In this document: positions 1 through 5,733 of the stretch, piece after piece
Position numbering within the stretch: position 1 is the stretch's first letter
Layout of the letters: each line of letters starts with the position of its first letter
Source: Bacillota bacterium
GTDB lineage: Bacteria > Bacillota > Dethiobacteria > DTU022
Assembly (NCBI GenBank): GCA_012727685.1
Contig: JAAYGO010000133.1
Location: 1-19,571 of the forward strand
Direction: 5' to 3'
Length of the DNA: 19,571 nt
The notes under the pieces: model-generated
Told to the model about the DNA's origin: nothing
The model's database searches: none
The model's input: the letters and a program-made list of their open reading frames with translations, nothing else
Translations under genes and position numbers: made by a program

Positions 1-1
1 G

Positions 2-67
2 ATCTACACCCAAATCACCAAGAGAAAGATCCGCGAAGTCTATGACAAGACACACCCCAGAGCTTAA
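2..67 (+). CDS. xerD: XerD-type tyrosine recombinase, C-terminal end only (partial)
   Basis: The frame that begins at base 2 reads IYTQITKRKIREVYDK followed by THPRA and a TAA stop at 65-67. This is the characteristic tail of XerC/XerD site-specific recombinases, in which an IYTHV-like segment holds the catalytic tyrosine; here that is the Tyr codon at 5-7. The rest of the gene lies outside the window to the left. XerD, with its partner XerC, resolves chromosome dimers at the dif site during division. XerD rather than XerC is chosen because xerD (ripX) directly precedes the phosphopentomutase gene in Bacillus and many Clostridia, and deoB follows here. Its last 26 bases overlap the proposed deoB start, which suggests translational coupling. 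Confidence 0.85.
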   Translation: MYTQITKRKIREVYDKTHPRA

Positions 68-1253
68 GCCGGGCGCCCGGACAGCTTCCCGGAGGGTGCT
101 GATCATCGTCATCGACGGGGCGGGAGCCGGCGCTACGCCCGATGCCGCCGCTTACGGCGATGCCGGGGCGAATACCCTGGTTCATGTCCTGCAAAAGCAC
201 GGCACCTTAAAGATCCCAAACCTGCTGCGGCTGGGGCTGGCGCAAATCCTGCGCGCGGCGGGGGAGCCGTTTCCGCAAAGCGGAGCCACTCCCGGTCCCG
301 CCTATTTCGGCCGCCTGGCCCCCCGCTCGCCGGGAAAGGATACCACCAGCGGGCACTGGGAGCTGGCCGGGCTGATCCTGCAGCAGCCTTTTCCCCTTTA
401 CCCGGAAGGATTTCCCGCCGCAATCATCGCCGCTTTTGAAAAGGCCATCGGGCGCAAGGTGCTGGGCAACCTGGCCGCTTCCGGAACAGAGATCATCGAG
501 CGCCTGGGTGCTGAACACCTGGCCAGCGGTGCTCCCATTGTCTACACCTCAGCGGACAGCGTTTTCCAGATCGCGGCTCACGAAGAGATAGTGCCTCCCG
601 AAGAGCTTTACCGCTGGTGCCTGGCCGCCCGCCGTATTCTGCAGGGGGAACACGCCGTGGGCAGGGTCATTGCGCGGCCTTTTATCGGCAAGCCCGGCTC
701 CTTTAAAAGGACGGCCCGGCGCCGCGATTTCTCCCTGGCGCCGCCGGGAGAGACGCTCCTGGACCGGGTCGCGGCCGCGGGAGAGACCACGGCTGTGGTC
801 GGCAAGGTTGCCGATATCTTTGCCCACCGGGGTATTGCCGTGCATCTTCCGGGCGGCCATAATGAGGCGGTGGGGAGGGACTTAATAGAGCTGCAGCGGA
901 CGGTGCAAAGCGGTTTAATCTGGGCTACGTTCGGTGATACCGATTCACTTTACGGGCACCGCAACGACAGCGCCGGTTTTGCCGCCGCCCTGGAACATGT
1001 GGATTCCTGCCTGGGTGAGTTGATGGCCGCAGCCTCGCCGGACGACCTGCTCTTGATTACCGCCGATCACGGTTGTGACCCCACCCATCCCGGTACCGAT
1101 CATACCCGGGAGTACGTGCCGCTCATGGCCTGGTGCCCGCGCTTTACCGCGCCGGTTGACCTTGGGACCCGCAGCCCCCTCTCCGATCTGGGAGCGACGG
1201 CGGCACAGTGGCTGGGTATAAAGGGCTTTGAGCACGGCAGCGCTTTTCTATGA
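42..1253 (+). CDS. deoB: Phosphopentomutase DeoB
   Basis: DeoB interconverts (deoxy)ribose 1-phosphate and 5-phosphate in the cytosol, linking nucleoside breakdown to the pentose phosphate pool. The product is 403 residues, close to the family's usual 390-400. Alkaline-phosphatase-superfamily metal and catalytic sites are visible: IDGAGAG with Asp25, GKDTTSGHWE with the phosphorylated threonine near residue 101, DSLYGHRND with Asp301 and His306, TADHG with Asp342/His343, and DHTRE with His354. An ATG at 42 gives the longest form, but it lies inside the xerD end and has only a weak ribosome binding site. A GTG at 96 would begin just before the LIIVIDG core strand, so the first 18 residues are uncertain. 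The usual downstream neighbour, purine nucleoside phosphorylase, is missing. Confidence 0.95.
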   Translation: MTRHTPELKPGARTASRRVLIIVIDGAGAGATPDAAAYGDAGANTLVHVLQKHGTLKIPNLLRLGLAQILRAAGEPFPQSGATPGPAYFGRLAPRSPGKDTTSGHWELAGLILQQPFPLYPEGFPAAIIAAFEKAIGRKVLGNLAASGTEIIERLGAEHLASGAPIVYTSADSVFQIAAHEEIVPPEELYRWCLAARRILQGEHAVGRVIARPFIGKPGSFKRTARRRDFSLAPPGETLLDRVAAAGETTAVVGKVADIFAHRGIAVHLPGGHNEAVGRDLIELQRTVQSGLIWATFGDTDSLYGHRNDSAGFAAALEHVDSCLGELMAAASPDDLLLITADHGCDPTHPGTDHTREYVPLMAWCPRFTAPVDLGTRSPLSDLGATAAQWLGIKGFEHGSAFL

Positions 1254-1257
1254 AAAT

Positions 1258-1303
1258 TGTCAGCGGGACGGTCCCAGCGACAACTTTATCAAAGGGTTTC
1301 CCT
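1258..1303. repeat. Dispersed imperfect repeat, copy 1 (inverted relative to 17028-17075)
   Basis: Read on the minus strand, this segment aligns without gaps to 17028-17075. A 17-base core (1279-1295) has one mismatch with 17037-17053. Accgtc and tgaca blocks then follow at identical spacings of 6 and 4 bases. The copy contains the palindrome gggacggtccc at 1265-1275. It lies directly after the deoB stop and is bracketed by a 9-base direct repeat, atgaaaatt, at 1250-1258 and 1343-1351, which may be a target duplication or chance. Confidence 0.6.
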
Positions 1304-1380
1304 CCTGAGGGCACCGCGCTGGCGGGGCATGGCCGTCTACTCATGAAAATTACAAGTTTATTACTAAGAAGGGGAGAGTT

Positions 1381-1704
1381 ATGTCTTTTGCTTTGTTGAA
1401 TTTGGGCAGCCTTGTCTTTGGACTGATGGCCTGGATACTCCCAATTGTTAATCTTGTGCTGCGCGATCCGGCCGGCCACAAGGGCTGGGCAGTTTTCTCA
1501 GTGGCCAGCAGCAGCGCCTGCGCCCTGGCGCTGTGCCTGCAAATTTTTTATCAGAATTACCTGGTACGGATGGAAGCCTGGTCGGCGCTGATGGATACTT
1601 CCAGCGCGGTGGCGCTTGTTTCGGCCATCCTGCTGCTGGTTACCGTGTTGCTCAATGCCGTTTCAATCGCGATTTACCGGGGGCGGAGTGCGCGGCAAGC
1701 CTAG
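1381..1704 (+). CDS. Small three-helix membrane protein, function unknown
   Basis: I do not recognise this 107-residue protein. It is almost entirely hydrophobic, with three predicted membrane spans at about residues 3-27, 36-60 and 70-100. The connecting stretch LRDPAGHKG lies between spans 1 and 2, and a short basic tail, RGRSARQA, ends it. There is no signal peptidase site and no conserved polar catalytic residue. A strong ribosome binding site (aaggggagag) precedes the ATG, which supports real translation. It sits between deoB and dacF, where Bacillus has the purine nucleoside phosphorylase gene. Placement next to sporulation genes could mean a role in the spore membranes, but nothing in the sequence proves this. 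Confidence 0.75.
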   Translation: MSFALLNLGSLVFGLMAWILPIVNLVLRDPAGHKGWAVFSVASSSACALALCLQIFYQNYLVRMEAWSALMDTSSAVALVSAILLLVTVLLNAVSIAIYRGRSARQA

Positions 1705-1801
1705 ATCCCCTTCGGATTTTGTTGAGCGTGGTTTAGGTTAAGAGGAGGACGGTACAGAAAACGATGGTTCGTCCGCGAGAGTATGGGACAATATTTTGAA
1801 G

Positions 1802-1836
1802 GGGGATGGAGCTGCAAGCATAGGTCCGTCCCCAAC
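1802..1836. repeat. REP-like hairpin repeat, copy A
   Basis: This 35-base unit differs from 1866-1900 at only two positions and starts exactly 64 bases before it. The arms ggggatggagct and aggtccgtcccc pair imperfectly around a gcaagcat loop. Both differences from copy B fall in the stem and weaken it. Confidence 0.85.
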
Positions 1837-1865
1837 TTTTGGTCAAGGCTTGGGGGTAATGGTAA

Positions 1866-1900
1866 GGGGACGGAGCTGCAAGCATAGCTCCGTCCCCAAC
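1866..1900. repeat. REP-like hairpin repeat, copy B (perfect 12-bp stem)
   Basis: Bases 1866-1877 (ggggacggagct) are fully complementary to 1886-1897 around the 8-base loop gcaagcat. It is followed by aac rather than a T run, so it does not look like an intrinsic terminator. It lies about 100 bases upstream of the dacF start. Confidence 0.9.
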
Positions 1901-1939
1901 TATGTACGGATGCCCGGTTAACGGCAATCCATCATTATT

Positions 1940-1968
1940 GTATTTTTTTTGTCCGGTTGGAGAAAATA
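1940..1968 (+). promoter_or_regulatory. Candidate sigma-F/sigma-G promoter for dacF
   Basis: A gtatt at 1940-1944 resembles the -35 element of forespore promoters. The block ggagaaaata at 1959-1968 fits every fixed position of the sigma-F -10 pattern GGNNANANTW. The spacer is 14 bases, about one shorter than usual. The ribosome binding site and start codon follow at suitable distances. In B. subtilis dacF is transcribed in the forespore by sigma-F/G, which makes the reading plausible. Confidence 0.4.
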
Positions 1969-1997
1969 GCAAAAAAGTCAAAGGGGCGTGGATACTG

Positions 1998-3167
1998 GTG
2001 AAGCTGTTACGTCTGGGTTTGACTCTGCTATTATGCTGCGCCTTCATTCACGGCGGTTTTGCTGTGGGGTTCGCCCAGGAGCCGGAGTTTGACTTTGATG
2101 CCGATGCCGCCCTGCTAATGGAAGTGCACAGCGGCGAGATCATCTGGGAGATGAACAGCCGGGAACAACTCTACCCGGCCAGCCTCACTAAAATCATGAG
2201 CCTGCTATTGGCCCTCGAAAAACTGGAGCAAAACCAGGTCTCCCTGCAGGACGAGGTCTTGATCAGCGCCCGGGCTGCCGCCATGGGCGGTTCAGAACTT
2301 TTCTTAAGCGAAGGCGATGTGGTCACTTTAGAAAACCTGCTAATCGGGATGGCGGTCGGTTCGGCCAACGATGCGGCCGTGGCGGTGGCCGAGCATGTGG
2401 GCGGCTCGGTGGAGGGCTTTGTGGAGATGATGAATGCAAAAGCGCGCGAGCTGGGAATGACCGGCAGCCACTTTTGCAACCCGCACGGCCTGCATGACCC
2501 CGATCATTACAGCACCGCCTACGACATCATGCTGATGAGCCTGGCGCTGCTGGAATATCCTCGCATTCACCAGTGGGCGACAATCTGGTTGGACGAGCAT
2601 TTTTTGCAGGGCAAAATCCGCTCCGGTGAAGTTTACCTGAGCAATACCAATCGCATGGTCCGCACCTATCAGGGTTGCGACGGGCTGAAAACCGGTTATT
2701 CGCGTGAAGCAGGCAATGGGATCTCCGTGACCGCGCAGCGAGGACAGACCCGCTTCCTGGCGATCGTGCTGGGCGCCCCCACGGTTGACGAACGCTACGA
2801 GGCTGCCGAGGCGCTGCTCGATTATGGCTTTGCCAGCTATAAGAGTGTTCCGGTCGTGGAGAAGGGTAAGGTGCTGGCCGAAGTTTTTGTGGATAAGGGG
2901 CAGCCGTCGCAGGTGGCGGCGATCACGGCCAAAAAGCTGGCTGTATTGCTGCCCCGCGGTGCGGAAGAGGATTTTGAGCTCGAAATGAAGCTCGCGCCCT
3001 GCTCCCCGCCGCTTCGAAAAGGGCAAAAGCTGGGGGAGCTGGTGGCCAAATTCAGTGAAAACAAGGAGGCGGCAGTGGATCTGATCGCCGCCGAAGCTGT
3101 GGCGCGGGCTTCGCAGCCGGCTTTGTTTCTCCGCCTGCTGGATCGCTGGTTGCAATTCGGCCGCTAG
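1998..3167 (+). CDS. dacF: DacF-type D-alanyl-D-alanine carboxypeptidase (sporulation)
   Basis: This is a serine DD-carboxypeptidase (peptidase S11, low-molecular-weight PBP) that trims pentapeptide side chains of peptidoglycan outside the membrane; DacF works on the forespore side of the cortex. The three PBP motifs are present: SLTK (Ser62-Lys65), SAN (122-124) and KTG (231-233). Residues 1-26 form a signal peptide ending VGFA before QEPEF. A C-terminal domain is followed by a hydrophobic/amphipathic tail (LFLRLLDRWLQF), as in membrane-anchored family members. The GTG at 1998 is chosen because aaagggg precedes it, the signal peptide begins there, and the 389-residue product matches the Bacillus length. 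An upstream in-frame ATG at 1902 would add 32 atypical residues and lie before the candidate promoter. It precedes spoIIA as in Bacillus. Confidence 0.93.
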   Translation: MKLLRLGLTLLLCCAFIHGGFAVGFAQEPEFDFDADAALLMEVHSGEIIWEMNSREQLYPASLTKIMSLLLALEKLEQNQVSLQDEVLISARAAAMGGSELFLSEGDVVTLENLLIGMAVGSANDAAVAVAEHVGGSVEGFVEMMNAKARELGMTGSHFCNPHGLHDPDHYSTAYDIMLMSLALLEYPRIHQWATIWLDEHFLQGKIRSGEVYLSNTNRMVRTYQGCDGLKTGYSREAGNGISVTAQRGQTRFLAIVLGAPTVDERYEAAEALLDYGFASYKSVPVVEKGKVLAEVFVDKGQPSQVAAITAKKLAVLLPRGAEEDFELEMKLAPCSPPLRKGQKLGELVAKFSENKEAAVDLIAAEAVARASQPALFLRLLDRWLQFGR

Positions 3168-3483
3168 GACATTTTTTTTCCCAGACTTAGCCCCCCTCAC
3201 CCTGACCCTCTCCCCCCGGCGGGGGGAGAGGGGACTGGAAACGGCACCCTTTTCATCAAGCTGATATAACGTGTTCACCGAATCGACTGCTTCAATAAAG
3301 GGAGATAAAGCTATCTCATTGCGCTAAACATACCCCAAAGCATGAAGAGGCATGGGGAATACTCTTGACCAAGGCATAAACCTTCGAAAGTGTCGCTTAA
3401 GGATCACTCGTATAGTTTGCAGCAGCTCTCCACCAAACCTGGCTAGTTCTGCTTCCTCGGTGTCGAAAATTTTTCACTTACTT
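3168..3483. other. Intergenic region between dacF and the spoIIA promoter
   Basis: The left part holds the 3194-3232 hairpin repeat. The right part (about 3270-3480) is visibly less GC-rich than the genes and shows no convincing coding frame. A 48-codon frame from an ATG at 3352 has no good ribosome binding site and no recognisable content. Small hairpins such as gagat/atctc near 3302-3317 are too weak to call. Confidence 0.5.
3194..3232. repeat. CCCTCACCCTGACCC-type REP-like hairpin
   Basis: A ccctcaccctga lead is followed by a perfect 12-bp stem, ccctctcccccc (3206-3217) against ggggggagaggg (3221-3232), with a ggc loop. Elements of this appearance are scattered between genes in many bacterial genomes. 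It lies 27 bases after the dacF stop. It has no following T run, so although it might impede the polymerase or protect mRNA ends it is not a standard terminator. Confidence 0.85.
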
Positions 3484-3512
3484 GCAGGGAAAAATTGAGA
3501 AGCGCAGAATTA
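3484..3512 (+). promoter_or_regulatory. Candidate sigma-H promoter of the spoIIA operon
   Basis: Bases 3484-3492 (gcagggaaa) match the sigma-H -35 pattern RnAGGAWWW at all but one position. Bases 3504-3512 (gcagaatta) match the -10 pattern RnnGAATWW completely. The spacer is 11 bases, as expected. Transcription would begin near 3519, leaving a short leader to the aggagg at about 3540-3545. The spoIIA operon is sigma-H-dependent in B. subtilis. No 0A box (TGTCGAA-like) was firmly identified, although ggtgtcgaaaat at about 3461-3472 contains TGTCGAA and could be one. Confidence 0.65.
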
Positions 3513-3550
3513 ATTTCCAAGGAAATTTTTCTTACGCTCAGGAGGTTTCC

Positions 3551-3925
3551 ATGGAAATTGAAAAATTGATTTGCGATGATTGCCTGATCATGCGCCTGCG
3601 CGGTGAACTCGATCATCACCAGGCGGAACAGGTGAGGGCTGCAGCAGACGAGGCGCTGCAGGACAAGGGCTTGCAGCGGCTGATCTTGAACCTGGGGGGG
3701 CTCTCATTTATGGACAGTGCCGGCATTGGGGTCATCCTGGGCCGCTACAAACAGATGCAGCAACGGCAGGGGCAGATGGCCATCTGCGAAATCCCGCGTG
3801 CGGTTGCGAAAGTGCTGGAGATATCGGGAATACCCCGGGTGATCCCGTTTTATAAAAGCGAGATCGAGGCCTTGCGGCAAACAGCCCGCGGCGCAGCGGT
3901 GAAAAGGAGGGCACGTCAAAGATGA
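3551..3925 (+). CDS. spoIIAA: Anti-sigma F factor antagonist SpoIIAA
   Basis: SpoIIAA is the STAS-domain anti-anti-sigma factor. Its unphosphorylated form binds SpoIIAB and frees sigma-F in the forespore; SpoIIAB phosphorylates it and SpoIIE dephosphorylates it. The 124-residue product is near the Bacillus length (117). The STAS core shows LILNLGGLSFMDSAGIG with the phosphorylated serine at Ser56 in the DSAG motif. The ATG at 3551 has an ideal aggagg 5 bases upstream and lies downstream of the sigma-H-like promoter. A further upstream in-frame ATG at 3482 is rejected because it would place the start before that promoter. The last bases overlap spoIIAB as ATGA. The C-terminus has a basic extension (KRRARQR). 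Confidence 0.96.
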   Translation: MEIEKLICDDCLIMRLRGELDHHQAEQVRAAADEALQDKGLQRLILNLGGLSFMDSAGIGVILGRYKQMQQRQGQMAICEIPRAVAKVLEISGIPRVIPFYKSEIEALRQTARGAAVKRRARQR

Positions 3926-4368
3926 AAAGCCAATCTTATATGAAGCTGGAGATTCCAAGCCGATCCGATAATGAGGCTTTCGCCCGGGTGGTGGTGGCCG
4001 CTTTTGCTTCGCGCCTCGACCCGACCCTGGACGAGATCAGCGATATCAAGACAGCAGTATCGGAAGCGGTCACCAACGCCATCATCCATGCTTACGAAGA
4101 CCGGGTCGGCCTGATCACGATCACCGCCTACCTGGAGCAAAACAAGCTTACCGTGGAGATCAAAGATGAGGGGATCGGGATCGAAGATCTGGAAATGGCG
4201 CGGCAGCCCCTCTATACGAGTAAACCCGAGCTTGATCGCTCGGGGATGGGCTTTACAATCATGGAAAATTTCATGGACGAGGTCAAGGTCTATTCTGCAC
4301 CGGGGAAGGGGACGACGGTGGTGCTGGTAAAAGAGATCCGTTCCAAGAAGGAGCTCCCCTCGAGCTAG
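3922..4368 (+). CDS. spoIIAB: Anti-sigma F factor / serine kinase SpoIIAB
   Basis: SpoIIAB holds sigma-F inactive in an ATP-dependent complex and phosphorylates SpoIIAA. The 148-residue protein has the GHKL ATPase boxes: the N box EAVTNAIIHAY with Glu48 and Asn52, the G1 box KDEGIGIED (81-89), and the G2 region SGMGFTIMENF (107-117). Its length matches the family (146 in B. subtilis). The ATG overlaps the spoIIAA stop (ATGA) and gaaaaggagggc precedes it, so the two are translationally coupled. This should keep their amounts balanced, which matters for the partner-switching mechanism. No residue that I know to be critical is missing. Confidence 0.97.
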   Translation: MKSQSYMKLEIPSRSDNEAFARVVVAAFASRLDPTLDEISDIKTAVSEAVTNAIIHAYEDRVGLITITAYLEQNKLTVEIKDEGIGIEDLEMARQPLYTSKPELDRSGMGFTIMENFMDEVKVYSAPGKGTTVVLVKEIRSKKELPSS

Positions 4369-4373
4369 AGAGC

Positions 4374-5066
4374 ATGAACGACGAGTATCTGCGCGCTTTA
4401 ATTCTCCGCTACCGGGAGGGAGACGGGGCAGCAGGGCAGGAGCTGGCCGGGATAATGGCGCCATTGGTAAAATCTCTGGCCCGGCGCATGGTTTACAAGC
4501 CCTCGGAGCTGGAGGATTATCTCCAGGTGGGGATGATCGGGCTGCTGAAAGCGACCCGGCTCTACGATTTGGACTCCCCTGTCAAATTCGCTACTTTTGC
4601 AGCCTCCTGGATCAAGGGCGAAATGCTGGTCCACCGCCGCCGTTATCTTCTGCCGTTAAAGGTCAGCCGGGGCCTCTGGGAACAGTACAGCAGCCTCAAT
4701 CGCTGCCGGAAGATGCTGGTGCAGTTGCTGGGGCGCGAGCCAACGGTGACGGAGCTGGCCCGGGAGGTGGGGGTAACCCCGGAAGAAGTGGTGATGATCA
4801 TGGAAGCATCGCGCCCGATCAGTTCCCTGGAGGAGGCGGCTCCCACCCTTCCTGATGGGACCGGCCAGGAAGAAAAACTGGTTGAACGGTTGAGCCTGCA
4901 GGAGGGGCTGATGGCGCTGGCCCCCCTGGAGAGGCAGATTATCATGCTCCGTTTTTTTCACGAAAAGACCCAGGCGGAGATCGGGCGCAAGCTGGCCCTG
5001 TCACAGCGCCAGGTCTCGAGGCTGGAGAAGAGAATTCTCAGCCGACTGCGGCAATACCTGCAATAG
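4374..5066 (+). CDS. sigF: RNA polymerase sporulation sigma factor sigma-F
   Basis: This is the first compartment-specific sigma factor, directing early forespore transcription. The 230-residue product has sigma-70 region 2 at about 28-90 (LEDYLQVGMIGLLKATRLYD and FATFAASWIKGEM), region 3 at about 103-150 (REPTVTELAREVGVTPEEV), and region 4 at about 178-228 with the helix-turn-helix TQAEIGRKLALSQRQVSRLE. It starts 5 bases after spoIIAB with no strong ribosome binding site of its own, so coupled translation is likely. The paralogue sigma-G is similar, but the position directly after spoIIAA-spoIIAB identifies sigma-F. It is a little shorter than B. subtilis SigF (255). Confidence 0.96.
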   Translation: MNDEYLRALILRYREGDGAAGQELAGIMAPLVKSLARRMVYKPSELEDYLQVGMIGLLKATRLYDLDSPVKFATFAASWIKGEMLVHRRRYLLPLKVSRGLWEQYSSLNRCRKMLVQLLGREPTVTELAREVGVTPEEVVMIMEASRPISSLEEAAPTLPDGTGQEEKLVERLSLQEGLMALAPLERQIIMLRFFHEKTQAEIGRKLALSQRQVSRLEKRILSRLRQYLQ

Positions 5067-5099
5067 CCCGCTGCTTGCTCAAGATGCGGCGCCGGAGCT

Positions 5100-5130
5100 T
5101 GCATAGAAATTAATCATTATCACAATACTA
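5100..5130 (+). promoter_or_regulatory. Candidate sigma-G/sigma-F promoter downstream of sigF
   Basis: TGCATA at 5100-5105 fits the sigma-G -35 pattern TGMATA exactly. AATACTA at 5124-5130 matches the -10 pattern CATACTA at six of seven positions, and the 18-base spacer is canonical. A start near 5137 leaves a short leader to the aagggggga ribosome binding site at 5152-5160. In B. subtilis the forespore sigma-G promoter of the spoVA operon occupies this same place after sigF. Poor matches to sigma-A elements argue against a housekeeping promoter. Confidence 0.6.
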
Positions 5131-5167
5131 AAACCGCTGGAAGTTACCTTTAAGGGGGGACACCGCG

Positions 5168-5356
5168 ATGTTTTTCCGGGGGTTTACCCTAAGGTATGCG
5201 GCGGTTATTTTTTTGGGGCTTTTACTTTTTCTGGTCACGGGCCTGCTGGTTTACATGCTCTGGTTTACCAAGCCGCAGGAACCACCTCACCGCTCCCGTT
5301 CCGTCGGCTCCGGTGCCGTGGAATACAGCGATGAAACTCAGGTAAACATTAACTAA
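5168..5356 (+). CDS. 62-residue single-helix membrane protein, function unknown
   Basis: I do not recognise this protein. It has a short N-terminus (MFFRGFTLR), one long hydrophobic span at about residues 10-33, and a polar 29-residue tail that contains KPQEPPHRSRS and ends EYSDETQVNIN. No lipobox or signal peptidase site is evident, so it is probably a membrane-anchored protein with an external or cytosolic tail. A strong ribosome binding site (aagggggga) precedes the ATG. It is the first gene behind the sigma-G/F-like promoter and is 27 bases from the dodecin gene, so the two are likely co-transcribed in the forespore. It occupies the position of spoVAA in Bacillus but shows no resemblance to it. 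Confidence 0.75.
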   Translation: MFFRGFTLRYAAVIFLGLLLFLVTGLLVYMLWFTKPQEPPHRSRSVGSGAVEYSDETQVNIN

Positions 5357-5383
5357 ATTATTAGCTGAAAGGGGAGTATCTGA

Positions 5384-5596
5384 TTGACAACAGTAGCCAA
5401 AGTAATTGAACTGGTCGGAGAATCAAAGGTTAGCTGGGATGATGCCGTGCGCAACGCGGTCAGGGAAGCCTCCAAGACGGTGGATAATTTGACCGGCGTG
5501 GAGGTGGTAAACATGACCGCCAATGTGGATAATTCCGAGATCGTGGAGTATAAAGTGAACCTGAAACTGGCTTTTGGGGTCCGGGAGCATCGCTAG
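5384..5596 (+). CDS. Dodecin family protein lacking flavin-contact residues
   Basis: Dodecins are about 70-residue beta-alpha-beta-beta proteins that assemble into hollow dodecamers, classically storing or buffering flavins. The 70-residue product has the family pattern throughout: VAKVIELVGESKVSWDDA, the helix AVREASKTVDNL, and the strands VEVVNMTANV and EYKVNLKLAF. By alignment to Halobacterium dodecin from memory, the flavin-stacking tryptophan (Trp36 there) corresponds to Gly38 here and the flavin-bonding glutamine (Gln55) to Lys57, so flavin binding is doubtful. The start is TTG, supported by ggggag 7 bases upstream and by the conserved N-terminus. It lies between the small membrane gene and spoVAF, downstream of a forespore-type promoter. 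Confidence 0.92.
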   Translation: MTTVAKVIELVGESKVSWDDAVRNAVREASKTVDNLTGVEVVNMTANVDNSEIVEYKVNLKLAFGVREHR

Positions 5597-5624
5597 ACAG
5601 GCAGATTGCCGAAAAATACCCGGA

Positions 5625-5713
5625 AGCGGCCGCACAAGGGGCCGCTCCTTAAAGCAACCAATGCAGTGGACAGTGCGCCATTCCGGCGGGGCCGCCCCCT
5701 CTGGCGCCCCGCC
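5625..5713. other. Two GC-rich hairpins between dodecin gene and spoVAF
   Basis: The 137-base gap contains a 7-bp stem (agcggcc 5625-5631 with ggccgct 5640-5646) and an 8-bp stem (ggcggggc 5685-5692 with gccccgcc 5706-5713). Neither is followed by a T run. They may attenuate or stabilise the transcript between the abundant dodecin message and the downstream membrane protein. No promoter was seen in this gap. Confidence 0.5.
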
Positions 5714-5733
5714 GATCACGAAGAGGGAGCAGC

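Larger units (their letters stand above)
1705..1997. other. Repeat-rich intergenic region before dacF
   Basis: This 293-base gap has no convincing gene. It holds two near-identical REP-like hairpins (1802-1836 and 1866-1900) and, just before dacF, a candidate forespore promoter. A possible third, weaker arm pair, ggacggtac and gttcgtcc, lies at about 1748-1772. Confidence 0.6.

Noticed and set aside
1705..1730. Terminator after the 107-residue membrane protein gene
   Set aside because: The atcc/ggat stem has only 4 bp before tttg, which is below what is needed to call it.
2340..3278. Long open frame (312 codons) on the minus strand opposite dacF
   Set aside because: It mirrors the codon pattern of the strong + strand gene in GC-rich DNA, has no ribosome binding site or recognisable domain, and would overlap a certain gene completely. 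The same holds for the long minus-strand frames at 8320-9336, 11062-11925 and 17726-18637.
3352..3498. 48-codon frame in the gap before spoIIAA
   Set aside because: There is no good ribosome binding site, the composition is low in recognisable content, and it runs through the sigma-H-like promoter.
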